Below, one piece after another: positions 1-9,639 of a stretch of 64,000 nucleotides of DNA. The position numbers and the translations under genes are program-made. How positions within the stretch are numbered: position 1 is the stretch's first letter; each line of letters opens with the position of its first letter. The notes under the pieces are model-generated. The model was not told the origin of the DNA and did not search any database. It saw nothing but the letters and a program-made list of their open reading frames with translations. The DNA is from Eubacteriaceae bacterium (GTDB lineage: Bacteria; Bacillota; Clostridia; Eubacteriales; Anaerofustaceae), in contig WRIY01000009.1 in the NCBI GenBank assembly GCA_009782515.1, positions 1 to 64,000 of the forward strand, given 5' to 3'.

Positions 1-137
1 CTTCAGAAACACTATAAAGATATTCCTGCATGGGTTATTACAAAAGCTACCTAAATGTAGCACATTGGCCGAGGTTTCAACATGCTCAGCACTGATAAAA
101 TAGAGCAATACCGAAATCAAAACTCCGCAAAAAAAAA

Positions 138-214
138 TGGCGTGCCAGGAGGGATTCGAACCCGCGACCTACGGCTTAGAAGGCCGTTGCTCTATCCGGC
201 TGAGCTACTGGCAC
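138..214 (-). tRNA. tRNA-Arg (anticodon TCT)
   Basis: Read on the minus strand, a full cloverleaf can be folded. The acceptor stem is GTGCCAG paired with CTGGCAC, the D-arm contains AGCTCAGCCGGATAGAGC, the anticodon loop is CTTCTAA (anticodon TCT) and the T-arm contains GGTTCGAATCC. The 3' CCA is encoded in the DNA, giving 77 nt. It lies only 7 bp from the next tRNA gene and is probably co-transcribed with it, downstream of lgt. Confidence 0.96.
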
Positions 215-221
215 TGATTAA

Positions 222-295
222 TGGAGCGGGTGAAGGGGATCGAACCCTCGCAACCAGCTTGGAAGGCTGGGGCTCTACCACTGAGCTACACCCGC
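222..295 (-). tRNA. tRNA-Gly (anticodon TCC)
   Basis: Minus-strand cloverleaf with acceptor stem GCGGGTG/CACCCGC, anticodon loop CTTCCAA (anticodon TCC), T-loop GGTTCGATCC and an encoded CCA end, 74 nt in all. It is the upstream member of a two-tRNA cluster with tRNA-Arg. About 55 bp separate it from the lgt stop codon and no clear terminator was seen between them. Confidence 0.96.
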
Positions 296-350
296 ATTGG
301 CTTAACGATTATATCTAAACGCGCTAAAAATGTCAACAACACTGCCTTAG

Positions 351-1151
351 CTATTCATCATTTCTTTGTGTATCATCCGATTCCGAATCAATAGCTTCAC
401 TTGGATTTCGTTTCCTATGTGCAATGGCAAACAAGCTTATAGCTCCAATGAGAATAAAAATCGAAATAAATTGCGATGTTGACAGCATCCCTACAGTGCC
501 TCTTTCGTCATTGCGAAGGTATTCAACAAAAAACCTGCCAATGGAATATAGCACAAGATAAGATGCTGCTACAGTGCCTTCTGAACGTTTCTGCGCGGCA
601 ATATAAAGCAATATAAAGCATATAGCTGCATCCCCAAAGCACATTATAAGCTGGGTGGGAAGCAGAGGAACACCAGCTGGAGCCAAACCAGATGCAGGGA
701 AAACTACGCAATACCATGAATTGCATGGTTTACCGTAGCAACAGCCAGCCATAAAGCAGCCTAGCCTGCCAAAAGATTGGGCTATGGCTACAGAAGGCGA
801 GATAAGATCAAAATAAGCAAGAAAGCTTACCTTTTTTATCCTGCAGTAAATATATCCCGCAAGTATTCCACCTATAAGGCCACCGTATAAGACGAAGCCA
901 TTTGCTATATTAAGCAGAAGCCTTGGATTCTTTACTATTTGTGGAAGAATCGTTATATAATAAAGCACTTTTGCGCCAACAAAGCCAAATGCCATAACAG
1001 TAAGCGCAATATCTATTACAGTATCTGAGACTAAGCCATATTTTGGGGCTCGCTTTGAGCAAAGCCAGAGCGCTGCAAAAAAGCCTATTGATATACAAGT
1101 CCCATATCCATATATTGTTACCGGGCCTATTTTCAGCAATTCGAGATGCAT
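351..1151 (-). CDS. lgt: Prolipoprotein diacylglyceryl transferase
   Basis: Integral membrane enzyme that moves diacylglyceryl from phosphatidylglycerol to the lipobox cysteine of prolipoproteins, the first step of lipoprotein maturation. About 266 residues with several hydrophobic segments. The Lgt signature is present (GRLGCFMAGCCYG), as are the conserved GLIGG and PTQL segments. The ATG at 1151 is preferred over an in-frame TTG two codons upstream, because AGAGGG lies 7 nt before the ATG but only 1 nt before the TTG. A substrate is encoded in this window: the PstS lipoprotein with lipobox LLAGC. The short hydrophilic tail is not unusual for the family. Confidence 0.95.
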   Translation of the reverse strand: MHLELLKIGPVTIYGYGTCISIGFFAALWLCSKRAPKYGLVSDTVIDIALTVMAFGFVGAKVLYYITILPQIVKNPRLLLNIANGFVLYGGLIGGILAGYIYCRIKKVSFLAYFDLISPSVAIAQSFGRLGCFMAGCCYGKPCNSWYCVVFPASGLAPAGVPLLPTQLIMCFGDAAICFILLYIAAQKRSEGTVAASYLVLYSIGRFFVEYLRNDERGTVGMLSTSQFISIFILIGAISLFAIAHRKRNPSEAIDSESDDTQRNDE

Positions 1152-1247
1152 TGGCAAACCCTCTGATTAAATGCGCTATTGAGCATTGATGCATTCCATT
1201 ATAGCATAATGAAGCTAAAATATAAGGACTGCATAATTCCTGCACAG

Positions 1248-1274
1248 AAAAAAGCCTTGGCAGGCAGCCAAGGC
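1248..1274 (-). terminator. Rho-independent terminator after the 1296-2537 gene
   Basis: Perfect 8-bp stem GCCTTGGC/GCCAAGGC with a 5-nt loop. On the minus strand it is followed directly by six T residues. It sits 22 bp beyond the stop codon of the minus-strand hypothetical gene and separates it from lgt. Confidence 0.85.
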
Positions 1275-1295
1275 AAGATGGCTTAACAGAAACTG

Positions 1296-2537
1296 TTAGT
1301 TTCGCGGTTTCATAGGCAATGAAATCTTGCCAGTCTTAGCATTTATATAGCACATCCAGTAACCCATGCCTTTTACAGATGATGGCTCATAATAAACAAA
1401 TCCAGTTGCGCCCATAAACGGCTGATCTGAGCTTTTGTCTTGGCCAAGAGTGCCAAATACGAAGTATTCGGGTGCATTGTCTGCATTCAAAATCCCAATA
1501 ATGCGCTGCGGCAACTGCGCGTTCATTACGGAGCTGTTCTTAAACTCAAGGAATGGCGTTACAAGAGGCACACTATAGCCATTGAGCAAAACCCGTAGCT
1601 TATTATTTTCTACAATCGTTTCATCAAGCGCATAAAAGACCCTGTTGCGTGGGGTTGATTCAAACGAAGCAAATACTGGAAGGCATTCGCTTAAGTGCTC
1701 AGGCCTGTCATTTATCAGCTTTATATCTTCGCTCTCGCTTGCTTCGTCACGAAAATAAGGCGTAAAGTCAATTATATGGGCTTCATCGCTTTCTTCATCG
1801 CCTATAAAGCTGATCTCGCTTTCAAATGCGCTGAAGAATGCATCATCATCTTCAAGCTCGATTTCAAATTGGTTTGTGTTATCAGCATTCTCAGGAGGGC
1901 TGTCAGTTGGAGCAGGAGGCGGCACAAAGCAGCTTTGGGCGGGCTCCTCATTTATTGCAGGTGGAGGCTCGCTGATTAAGCTGTCAAATGCTGCTGCATC
2001 TATTTTTTCATCATCACAAATATACTCAACAGTGTCGCTTGAGATCTCATCGCCAGTGGCTTCAATGATATCTGGCGCCTGCTCTTGCACCGTTTCGCTT
2101 ATATCCTCTAATGGCGCTTGCTGCACAGCCTCTTCAACCGGAGGGGGCGCCTCTTCGAATACCAAATCTTGCACCGGCACCGGCGGAGTGTATTCCACAG
2201 GCGCTGGCTGGGTGTATGCCAGGCTGCTGCTATCATGGCTGAAAGCAGATGAGAATATTACTTCTTCAGTTTCAATATTTACAAGCTCTGCCACTGTTGC
2301 ATTAGCAATCTTTGCCTTGTCAACTTTGATAGGATCTAACTTCATTTTAGGCATAACAATTGCTGCAGTATAATAGTCGCTGGCGCCCTTATGTATTACA
2401 AGCGCGTATTCCTCGCTGCTCTTATTCCCGGGAAGCAGCTGTATGTAAAAGATGACAGAGCTATCGTCTTCCGAGTATTCAATATTACAGTCTATACCTC
2501 GCTGCATTGCCGAGTTTTGAAGTGCATTTCTTTCCAT
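1296..2537 (-). CDS. Hypothetical protein, acidic and proline-rich centre
   Basis: I do not recognise this 413-residue protein. The N-terminal ~110 residues are rich in beta-forming sequence. Residues ~115-270 are low-complexity, very acidic and rich in Pro, Glu and Ala (repeated PPPVEE/PAPVEY/APDIIE-like stretches), probably a disordered linker. The C-terminal ~125 residues look globular (GYWMCYINAKTGKISLPM). No signal peptide or membrane segment is evident, so a cytoplasmic location is likely. The start is set by GGAGG 5 nt before the ATG at 2537; an in-frame ATG 12 codons upstream has no ribosome binding site. It is a single-gene unit with its own terminator, divergent from tex. A regulatory or envelope-associated role would be a guess. 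Confidence 0.8.
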   Translation of the reverse strand: MERNALQNSAMQRGIDCNIEYSEDDSSVIFYIQLLPGNKSSEEYALVIHKGASDYYTAAIVMPKMKLDPIKVDKAKIANATVAELVNIETEEVIFSSAFSHDSSSLAYTQPAPVEYTPPVPVQDLVFEEAPPPVEEAVQQAPLEDISETVQEQAPDIIEATGDEISSDTVEYICDDEKIDAAAFDSLISEPPPAINEEPAQSCFVPPPAPTDSPPENADNTNQFEIELEDDDAFFSAFESEISFIGDEESDEAHIIDFTPYFRDEASESEDIKLINDRPEHLSECLPVFASFESTPRNRVFYALDETIVENNKLRVLLNGYSVPLVTPFLEFKNSSVMNAQLPQRIIGILNADNAPEYFVFGTLGQDKSSDQPFMGATGFVYYEPSSVKGMGYWMCYINAKTGKISLPMKPRN

Positions 2538-2573
2538 TTGTGCCTCCAAATATATATAATTTCCCTGATCCAT

Positions 2574-2979
2574 TCTATTATGCTTGTATACAATTTATGA
2601 CTCATGCGCAATCCATGCGAAATGCCAGCCGAGCCTACTTATAATAAAGCGCACCACCAGATAGGCAGCTTGCGCAGTGTGGCAATTGCGATCTTATGGC
2701 ATTCAATGAAGCAATAAGAGATTTAATAAAGCTTTAGCCTTGCCATAAATTGCGCAAGAGCGGCAAGTATGCCAGCAATGGCATAGCCCAAGCGGGCAAG
2801 CCGGCTTAAAGCTGCATATTTCAGCAGGATATCTAAACGCGCTTGAGTATATTTTTATGGGCAAAGCTATGGTACAATTCATCTTGTTAGCAGCAGCCTG
2901 TAATAATAAAGGCTGCAATGCAGGAAAAAACTAAGCCTTGGCAACATGAAGGCAATGCAATCTTTTGGGGGATTAGCCT
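2574..2979. other. Divergent intergenic region, no gene seen
   Basis: About 400 bp between the minus-strand hypothetical gene and tex. It must hold promoters for both, but no well-spaced -35/-10 pair was convincing. A TACAAT hexamer near 2873-2878 could be a -10 for tex. No ORF in it has a ribosome binding site. Confidence 0.4.
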
Positions 2980-5109
2980 ATGGGTATACTAGAAACTCTT
3001 GCTGAAGAGCTGGGAATCAGCTACTTAACAGCGCAAAGCACTGCAAGCTTAATAGAAGAAGGAAATACTGTAGCTTTCATATCGCGCTACAGAAAAGAGC
3101 TTACAGGCGGCATGGATGATGAGGGCATAAGGGCTTTTGATGATAAGTACAGCTATTTAAAGTCTCTTGAAGCCCGCAAAAAGGAAGTGTCTGATCTTAT
3201 TATGGCTCAGGGAAACCTTACGCCAGAGCTTGAGGCGAAGATTGCAGCAGCTATGCAGATAAAAGAAGTAGATGATCTTTACCTGCCTTTCAGGCCAAAG
3301 AAGCGCACGCGCGCAACCATTGCACGGGAAAAGGGCCTTGAAAGCCTTGCTGAGGCAATATTCTCCCAAGAGCTGGACGAAGCAAGCCTGATTGCGCTTG
3401 CAGATAGCTATCTAGATATCGAGAATGGCGCAGCCTCAGCCAGCGAAGCGCTTGATGGCGCTTGCGACATCATTGCAGAGCGAATTTCGGAAAATGCTGA
3501 CTATAGAAAAAGCATCAGAAACATAACCTATAGAAACAGCGCTATCCAAACTTCCCTGGCCAAAAATGCTCCAAGCGGCTCAAGCGAATTTAGCATGTAT
3601 GACGGATTTAGCGAGCCGGTTATGGGTATGGCAGGGCATAGAGTGCTGGCAATAAACAGGGGAGAGAAGAAAAAAATCCTTAAGGTTAGCCTAACCCCTC
3701 CGGTAGAGCAGATTATTGATTACTTAAGAGGGCGAATAATAAAAGGCAATGCAAGCGATTTTTTATCGCGGGCCATAAATGACTCCTATAAAAGGCTGAT
3801 CATGCCTTCTATTGAGAATGAGACAAGATCAGCTTTAACTAAGGAAGCTGAAGAGGGCGCAATAAAGGTTTTTTCAAAGAACCTGAAGTCTTTGCTGATG
3901 GCTCCCCCCGTTAAGGGAAAGAGAATTCTGGGGTTTGATCCCGGCTACAAAAATGGCTGCAAACTCGCCGCCATAAGCGAGGTGGGCAGCGTGCTGGGCA
4001 GCGGCGTTATATACCTTGAGCGCAAGTCAGCTGCCAGCGAACTAATCGATTTTATCGAAAAATATGAGATAGACATCGTAGCGATTGGCAATGGCACAGC
4101 ATCAAGGGAAAGCGAGCAATTGGTTTCAGAAGCTGTGAAGCTGCTTGATCGCAATGTAGACTACATTATTGTCAATGAAGCTGGAGCAAGCGTTTACTCT
4201 GCTTCTAAAACTGCCGCACAGGAATATGCTGATCTGGATGTGCTGGCAAGAGGGGCGATATCAATTGCGCAGAGGCTAAAGGATCCGCTTGCAGAGCTGG
4301 TGAAGATAGAGCCGAAATCAATCGGGGTGGGCCAATACCAACATGATGTTAGCCAGCCTGATCTGGAAAAAGCGCTTTACAGCGTTGTTGAGGATGCAGT
4401 AAACACTGTAGGCATTGATGTAAATACAGCCTCAGCTGCGCTGCTTTCATATGTGTCAGGGCTGACAAAGCCAACAGCAGCCAACATTAACTCCTATGTA
4501 AGGGAAAATGGCGGCATTTCTTCAAGGGAAGAGCTAAAAAAGGTATCCGGGATAGGGGAGAAGACATTTAAGCAATGCGCTGGGTTTCTCAGGGTTCCTG
4601 AGAGCGAAAACATTCTCGACAATACAGCTGTGCATCCTGAGAGCTATGAAGCTGCTTCGTCCCTTTTGGCACTATATGGCTTGAGCCTTGATGACATACA
4701 AATGGCACAGCGCGAAAGCGAGCTTCAAAACATCGACATTGAAGAAGCGGCTATGCAGCTTGGCGTTGGCGAGTACACGCTCCACGATATCATCGAAGAG
4801 CTTAAAAAGCCGGGCAGAGACCCTCGAGATTCACTTTCTTACGCCAGGTTTAGCAGATCCCTTATGGAGATAGACGATCTTGAGCCAGGGATGCTGCTTG
4901 AGGGAGCCGTGCGCAATGTCACTAACTTTGGCGCTTTTGTTGACATTGGGGTGCATACTGATGGCCTTGTGCACATCAGCCAGCTAAGCGACAGGTATGT
5001 TTCAGATCCTTTTAGCGTTGTTAGCGTAGGCGATATTGTGCAAGTTAAGGTTATTGGTGTAGACTTAGAAAGAAAACGCATTTCGCTTTCAATGAAGAGC
5101 CTGCCCTAA
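2980..5109 (+). CDS. tex: Tex family RNA-binding transcription accessory protein
   Basis: 709-residue protein of the Tex/YhgF family, nucleic-acid-binding factors linked to transcription or translation of structured or toxin genes. The full domain series is visible: an N-terminal helical region, a YqgF/RNase H-like fold near residue 315 (RILGFDPGYKNGCKLAA), tandem helix-hairpin-helix near residues 510-540 (ISSREELKKVSGIGEKTF), and a C-terminal S1 domain from about residue 635 (GAVRNVTNFGAFVDIGVHTDG). The length is typical. A purine-rich GGGGGA precedes the ATG. It begins the plus-strand housekeeping run and is followed after ~47 bp by a nitroreductase gene. Confidence 0.95.
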   Translation: MGILETLAEELGISYLTAQSTASLIEEGNTVAFISRYRKELTGGMDDEGIRAFDDKYSYLKSLEARKKEVSDLIMAQGNLTPELEAKIAAAMQIKEVDDLYLPFRPKKRTRATIAREKGLESLAEAIFSQELDEASLIALADSYLDIENGAASASEALDGACDIIAERISENADYRKSIRNITYRNSAIQTSLAKNAPSGSSEFSMYDGFSEPVMGMAGHRVLAINRGEKKKILKVSLTPPVEQIIDYLRGRIIKGNASDFLSRAINDSYKRLIMPSIENETRSALTKEAEEGAIKVFSKNLKSLLMAPPVKGKRILGFDPGYKNGCKLAAISEVGSVLGSGVIYLERKSAASELIDFIEKYEIDIVAIGNGTASRESEQLVSEAVKLLDRNVDYIIVNEAGASVYSASKTAAQEYADLDVLARGAISIAQRLKDPLAELVKIEPKSIGVGQYQHDVSQPDLEKALYSVVEDAVNTVGIDVNTASAALLSYVSGLTKPTAANINSYVRENGGISSREELKKVSGIGEKTFKQCAGFLRVPESENILDNTAVHPESYEAASSLLALYGLSLDDIQMAQRESELQNIDIEEAAMQLGVGEYTLHDIIEELKKPGRDPRDSLSYARFSRSLMEIDDLEPGMLLEGAVRNVTNFGAFVDIGVHTDGLVHISQLSDRYVSDPFSVVSVGDIVQVKVIGVDLERKRISLSMKSLP

Positions 5110-5156
5110 ATATAAAATAATGAAAGGCGCGCCAGGCAGATGGCGCAATATATATT

Positions 5157-5657
5157 ATGAATGAGATTTTTGAGAGGCGAAGCATTCGCTCATACACTGG
5201 CCAAAAAGTTTCCCCGGAGGATATGCTAAAGCTGGCCAAAGCTGCAATGAATGCAGCAAATGGCAGGGGCACGAAGCCATGGCAGATAGTAATCATCAAC
5301 GATGAGGAATTGATTGCCAGGCTGGTTGAATACAACAGAGGCTGGATGCCGCTGAAGAATGCAGGCTGTGGGATGCTTTTGTGCGGAGATACAGACAAAA
5401 ACCCCGACCCGTACTACCTGGACATCGATATCGCTGCATCAACCCAAAATGTATTATTGTATGCTCATTCTATAGGGCTGGGCACTTGCTGGCTTGGCGT
5501 AGCCCCGGTAAGCGAGAGGGTAGAAAAGGTGAAAGAGCTATTTAACCTGCCTGCCAACTTCCACCCGGTAAGCATGTGCTCTGTTGGCTATGCTGCTGAA
5601 GCTGCAGAGCCCAATGATCGCTTCTTGGAAGACAGAATACACTACAACAGTTTTTAA
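5157..5657 (+). CDS. Nitroreductase family protein
   Basis: 166-residue FMN-dependent nitroreductase-fold protein. The N-terminal RRSIRSYTGQKV is the typical FMN-phosphate-contacting motif. Later segments (TKPWQIVIIND, AASTQNVLLYAHSIGLGTCWLG, VGYAAE) match the family core. Members reduce nitro or quinone compounds or act in flavin and cofactor chemistry; the substrate cannot be read from sequence. The protein is short compared with the usual ~200 residues but keeps the whole core. Its TAA overlaps the miaB ATG by one base (TAATG), so the two are probably translationally coupled. The ribosome binding site at the chosen ATG is weak. Confidence 0.85.
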   Translation: MNEIFERRSIRSYTGQKVSPEDMLKLAKAAMNAANGRGTKPWQIVIINDEELIARLVEYNRGWMPLKNAGCGMLLCGDTDKNPDPYYLDIDIAASTQNVLLYAHSIGLGTCWLGVAPVSERVEKVKELFNLPANFHPVSMCSVGYAAEAAEPNDRFLEDRIHYNSF

Positions 5658-6967
5658 TGCTGCAATATTTTATCGAGACATTCGGCTGCCAAATGAATGA
5701 AAATGACTCTGAAAAAATCGCTGGCATGCTTGAGGCTATGGGTTACAAAAAAGCCGGAAAGCCAAGCGAAGCTGATGTTGCTGTGCTAAACACATGCAGC
5801 GTCAGGGAAAATGCAGATGACAGGTTTTTTGGGCATTTGGGCATCTACAAAGCTTTAAAAAACGAAAACCCCAATATGGCTCTTGCTGTTTGCGGCTGTA
5901 TGATGCAGCAAGGCCATATTGTAGATCAAATAAAAAGCACATACCCGTATGTTGATATCATCTTTGGAACCCATAACATAAGCGCTTTTCCGGAGCTCCT
6001 GGAAAGCCATATGCAAAACAGGGACAAGCAGCTTGAAATCCTAAGCGACGGGCCTATTGCCGAAGGCCTGCCTATGGCAAGGGAATTTAGCCACAAAGCA
6101 TACGTAACGATTATGAATGGCTGTGACAATTATTGCTCATACTGCATCGTTCCCATGGCCAGAGGCAGGGAAAAGAGCAGGCCTTCAAGCCTTATACTTG
6201 AAGAAATTGAAGGTCTTGCCAGGCAAGGCACAAAGGAGATAATGCTGCTTGGCCAGAATGTGAACTCATATGGCATTAAACCCGGGGGGGAAATATCGTT
6301 TGCAGCGCTTCTCAGCAAAGCTGCCCAAGTGCCGGGAATTGAGAGAATACGCTTCATGACATCGCACCCGAAAGATTTTAGCGATGACATTCTTGATGTT
6401 ATGTCAAGTTATGGCAATATCTGTAAAAGCGTTCACCTTCCAATGCAGTCTGGAAGCACTTCAATCTTAAAAGCAATGAACCGCCAATATACGCAGGAAA
6501 GCTACCTTGGGCTGGTTAAAAAGATAAGATCCCGCTTAAAGCGCGCATCTATATCAACAGATATAATCGTAGGGTTTCCCGGAGAAACTGAAGAGGATTT
6601 CGAGCACACGCTCAATTGCATTAAAGAAGCAGCCTTTGAGAGCGCATTTACGTTTCAATACTCGCCCAGGCGTGGCACAAGGTCTTTTGGCATGCTCAAT
6701 ACAGTGCCGCACAAAGCCATCAATGATCGCTTTGCGCGTCTGACAGATATGCTTCACAGGATAATGCTCGAAAAGGCAGAAGGCTTTGTCGGCTCTACAG
6801 AAAAAGTGCTCATCGAAGGCGCATCCAGCAAAGACAGCAGCCTGCTTACGGGCAGAACTGATTCGAACAAGCTTGTAAACTTCACAGGCAGCGGCGCAGC
6901 AGGCGAGATGGTCAGCGTAAACATCACCAAAGCCCAAACATTTTATCTGGTAGGGAACATGGTCTAA
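5657..6967 (+). CDS. miaB: tRNA-2-methylthio-N6-isopentenyladenosine synthase
   Basis: Radical SAM methylthiotransferase that adds the 2-methylthio group to i6A37 of tRNA. 436 residues, normal length. The N-terminal UPF0004 domain keeps the three auxiliary-cluster cysteines (FGCQMN, NTCSVRE, GCM). The radical SAM motif is NGCDNYCSYC near residue 155, followed by GREKSR, and the C-terminus ends in a TRAM-like region. It overlaps the nitroreductase stop codon by one base and lies one base upstream of mutS. Its partner miaA, which makes the i6A substrate, lies 4.4 kb downstream in the same run, so both steps of ms2i6A synthesis are encoded together. Confidence 0.96.
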   Translation: MLQYFIETFGCQMNENDSEKIAGMLEAMGYKKAGKPSEADVAVLNTCSVRENADDRFFGHLGIYKALKNENPNMALAVCGCMMQQGHIVDQIKSTYPYVDIIFGTHNISAFPELLESHMQNRDKQLEILSDGPIAEGLPMAREFSHKAYVTIMNGCDNYCSYCIVPMARGREKSRPSSLILEEIEGLARQGTKEIMLLGQNVNSYGIKPGGEISFAALLSKAAQVPGIERIRFMTSHPKDFSDDILDVMSSYGNICKSVHLPMQSGSTSILKAMNRQYTQESYLGLVKKIRSRLKRASISTDIIVGFPGETEEDFEHTLNCIKEAAFESAFTFQYSPRRGTRSFGMLNTVPHKAINDRFARLTDMLHRIMLEKAEGFVGSTEKVLIEGASSKDSSLLTGRTDSNKLVNFTGSGAAGEMVSVNITKAQTFYLVGNMV

Positions 6968-6968
6968 C

Positions 6969-9578
6969 ATGGCTTCATTAACCCCTATGATGCGCCAGTA
7001 TTTAGAGCTGCACGAACAGGCGCAAGACTGCTTGCTGCTTTTCAGGCTCGGAGACTTCTACGAAATGTTCTTTGATGATGCCATTCGCGCTTCCAAGGAT
7101 CTTGATCTGGTTCTTACAGGCAGGGACGCCGGCATGGATGAGAAAGCGCCTATGTGCGGGGTGCCTGCCCAGTCTCTTGACAGCTATGTGGCCAAGCTTG
7201 TGGAAAAAGGCTACAAAGTCGCTATAGCAGAGCAAGTGGGCGATCCCAAAAGCGCTAAGGGGATCGTTGAAAGGCAGATTATCAGGATTGTCAGTTCCGG
7301 CACGATTTATGACAGCCTTAGCCAAAGCCCGGGCAAGAACAATTACATAGCTGTTATTTACTACAGCAAAACTGAATGCGCGATTGCTTACGCTGACATT
7401 TCAACCGGCGAAGCATATGCAAGCGCTGTCAATGTCAGCATAGCTGACAAATCAGCGCTGCTGGATCGCCTGTCCCTGGCCATGCCTTCTGAAATACTTG
7501 CAAATTCCGTGCTTTACTCTGAGGATTCCCTGAAAAGCAGCATTGAGAATCTATGCAGCGTACCATTAGGGCTTCTTGATTCGAGCTACTATGGCCTGGA
7601 GGCTGCATACGAGTCAATCAACGCGCAGTTGGGATCTTACTCGGCAACAGGGGTGGGCCTTGAAGGAAGCGACAGCATAGCAAGAGCCTGTGGCGCTTTG
7701 CTCAGATACCTTAAGGACACTCAAAAAAATAGCCTTCAGCATATCAACAGCATAAAAGTCATCGCTTCAGACGGGTGCATGGCGCTTGATTACTCTACCA
7801 AGAGAAACCTGGAGCTAACGGAAGCGTCTTTTGCCAAGACAAGAAAAGGAAGCCTGTTGTGGGCGCTTGACTATACAGCAAGCGGAGTTGGCGCAAGAGA
7901 GCTTAAAAAATGGCTGCTTGAGCCTCTTACCAGTAAAGCTGAGATCGAAAGGCGTTATGGCGCTATTGAAGAGCTAATGTCTGACGCGCGCCTAATAAGC
8001 GAGCTAGGCTCGATAATATCAAAAATGAGCGATATACAAAGGCTTTGCTCAAAGATTGCATACAAAAGCGCTTTGGGAAAGGACCTTTTGGCGCTGGAAG
8101 AGACTATTCGCCTTATCGGGCAGCTCAAAGCCAGCGCAAGCGGCCTGGCAAGCAGCTTTGCTCTTGAGCATATAGTTGGCATTGACCCGCTGGAAGATAT
8201 CGCAGAGCTTATTAATTCCGCTATTGACAGGGAATGCGCAACCACCTCATCGCTTATACGCGAGGGGTTTGATGAAAAGCTTGACGGGATAAAAAAGCTG
8301 CAGCGGGAGTCCAAAGAATACCTTCTTGAAATTGAGCATAAGGAACGCGAATCAAGCGGTATAAAAAACCTCAAAATAAAGTACAGCAGGGTGTTTGGCT
8401 ATTGCTTTGAAGTTACAAAATCCAACATGCATTTAGTCCCAAGCCACTTTATCAGAAAGCAAACGCTGGCCAATGCTGAGCGGTTTTATACTTCAGAGCT
8501 AAAAGAGCTGGAAGAAAAGCTTGACAGCGCAAGCGAAGAGATTGACAGCCTTCAAAGCGAGCTATACCAAGGCATTCTTGATCAGTTGGCTTTATGCGTC
8601 AAAAGGATATTTGCTACAGCAAGCCATCTGGGCCAATATGACGCAATCAGGTCGCTGGCATTTGCAGCATTCGAAAACAGCTATGTAAGGCCTGCTATCA
8701 ATGAAACAGGCGAGCTTCGAATAATAAATGGCCGGCATCCTGTAATAGAAAAGCTTCTGGAAAAGAAAGCCTTTATAGGCAATGACACGCTGATGGACAA
8801 CGGGCCCAACAGGATGCTTATTATAACCGGCCCAAACATGGCCGGCAAGTCAACATACATTCGCCAAACAGCAATTATTGCCCTGATGGCGCAAATGGGC
8901 TCGTTTGTGCCGGCGGACGAGGCTGACCTTCCGATAATAGACAGAATTTTCACCAGGGTGGGCGCCAGCGATGACCTTGTAGGTGGCCAAAGCACATTTA
9001 TGCTCGAAATGAGCGAAGCGTCGAATATTATCAGGAACGCAACAAAAGACAGCTTGATAATCCTCGATGAAATTGGCAGGGGGACAAGCACCTTTGACGG
9101 AATGAGCATTGCGAGGGCTATCCTTGAGCATATCTGCTCAGTAAGCGACATAGGCGCAAAGTGTATGTTCGCAACCCACTACCATGAGCTTACAGAGCTT
9201 GAGGAGCTTATGCAAGGAGTTAAAAACTACTCCATGAGCATCAGCCAAAGCTTATCGGGGCTATATTTTACCCATAAAATAACAAAAGGCCCACAGGACA
9301 AGAGCTATGGCATAGAGGTAGCTAAGCTTGCTGGCTTGCCTGGCTCCATCATCGCAAGGGCAGAGGAAATTCTTTTTGCATTGGAATCAAATGCATCAAA
9401 AAAGCCCAAAAGGGCGCTCAAGCCGCAAGCAAGGCCGGAGATGGATGCAACAAGCCTTCTTAACTATAAATCAAATAACCTTCTTTTAGAGCTGAAAGCC
9501 CTTCCACTCAATGAAATGACGCCGGTTGAAGTAATGGGCTTCGTCGCAAAGCTGCAAAATGAGCTTGGCGACATCTGA
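6969..9578 (+). CDS. mutS: DNA mismatch repair ATPase MutS
   Basis: 869-residue mismatch-recognition protein. The N-terminal mismatch-binding loop motif GDFYEMFFDDA is present near residue 29. The connector, lever and clamp regions follow, then the ATPase domain with Walker A GPNMAGKSTYIRQ near residue 622, Walker B DEIGRGTSTFDG and the FATHYHEL segment. Length and domain order are typical of MutS1. It starts one base after the miaB stop and is followed after ~60 bp by mutL, the classical pairing. No loss of key residues was seen. Confidence 0.97.
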   Translation: MASLTPMMRQYLELHEQAQDCLLLFRLGDFYEMFFDDAIRASKDLDLVLTGRDAGMDEKAPMCGVPAQSLDSYVAKLVEKGYKVAIAEQVGDPKSAKGIVERQIIRIVSSGTIYDSLSQSPGKNNYIAVIYYSKTECAIAYADISTGEAYASAVNVSIADKSALLDRLSLAMPSEILANSVLYSEDSLKSSIENLCSVPLGLLDSSYYGLEAAYESINAQLGSYSATGVGLEGSDSIARACGALLRYLKDTQKNSLQHINSIKVIASDGCMALDYSTKRNLELTEASFAKTRKGSLLWALDYTASGVGARELKKWLLEPLTSKAEIERRYGAIEELMSDARLISELGSIISKMSDIQRLCSKIAYKSALGKDLLALEETIRLIGQLKASASGLASSFALEHIVGIDPLEDIAELINSAIDRECATTSSLIREGFDEKLDGIKKLQRESKEYLLEIEHKERESSGIKNLKIKYSRVFGYCFEVTKSNMHLVPSHFIRKQTLANAERFYTSELKELEEKLDSASEEIDSLQSELYQGILDQLALCVKRIFATASHLGQYDAIRSLAFAAFENSYVRPAINETGELRIINGRHPVIEKLLEKKAFIGNDTLMDNGPNRMLIITGPNMAGKSTYIRQTAIIALMAQMGSFVPADEADLPIIDRIFTRVGASDDLVGGQSTFMLEMSEASNIIRNATKDSLIILDEIGRGTSTFDGMSIARAILEHICSVSDIGAKCMFATHYHELTELEELMQGVKNYSMSISQSLSGLYFTHKITKGPQDKSYGIEVAKLAGLPGSIIARAEEILFALESNASKKPKRALKPQARPEMDATSLLNYKSNNLLLELKALPLNEMTPVEVMGFVAKLQNELGDI

Positions 9579-9639
9579 ATGAATTTTAGCAAAGCAGTTT
9601 GCAGCCACTGGCTGCCTGCATATTGCAGTAGGTGAAAAT

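Noticed and set aside
1-54. Open frame to a TAA that could be the C-terminus of a plus-strand gene (ending AWVITKAT)
   Set aside because: Only 17 codons are visible and nothing is recognisable; too short to call.
82-318. 78-codon plus-strand ORF at the window start
   Set aside because: It is the antisense of the two tRNA genes.
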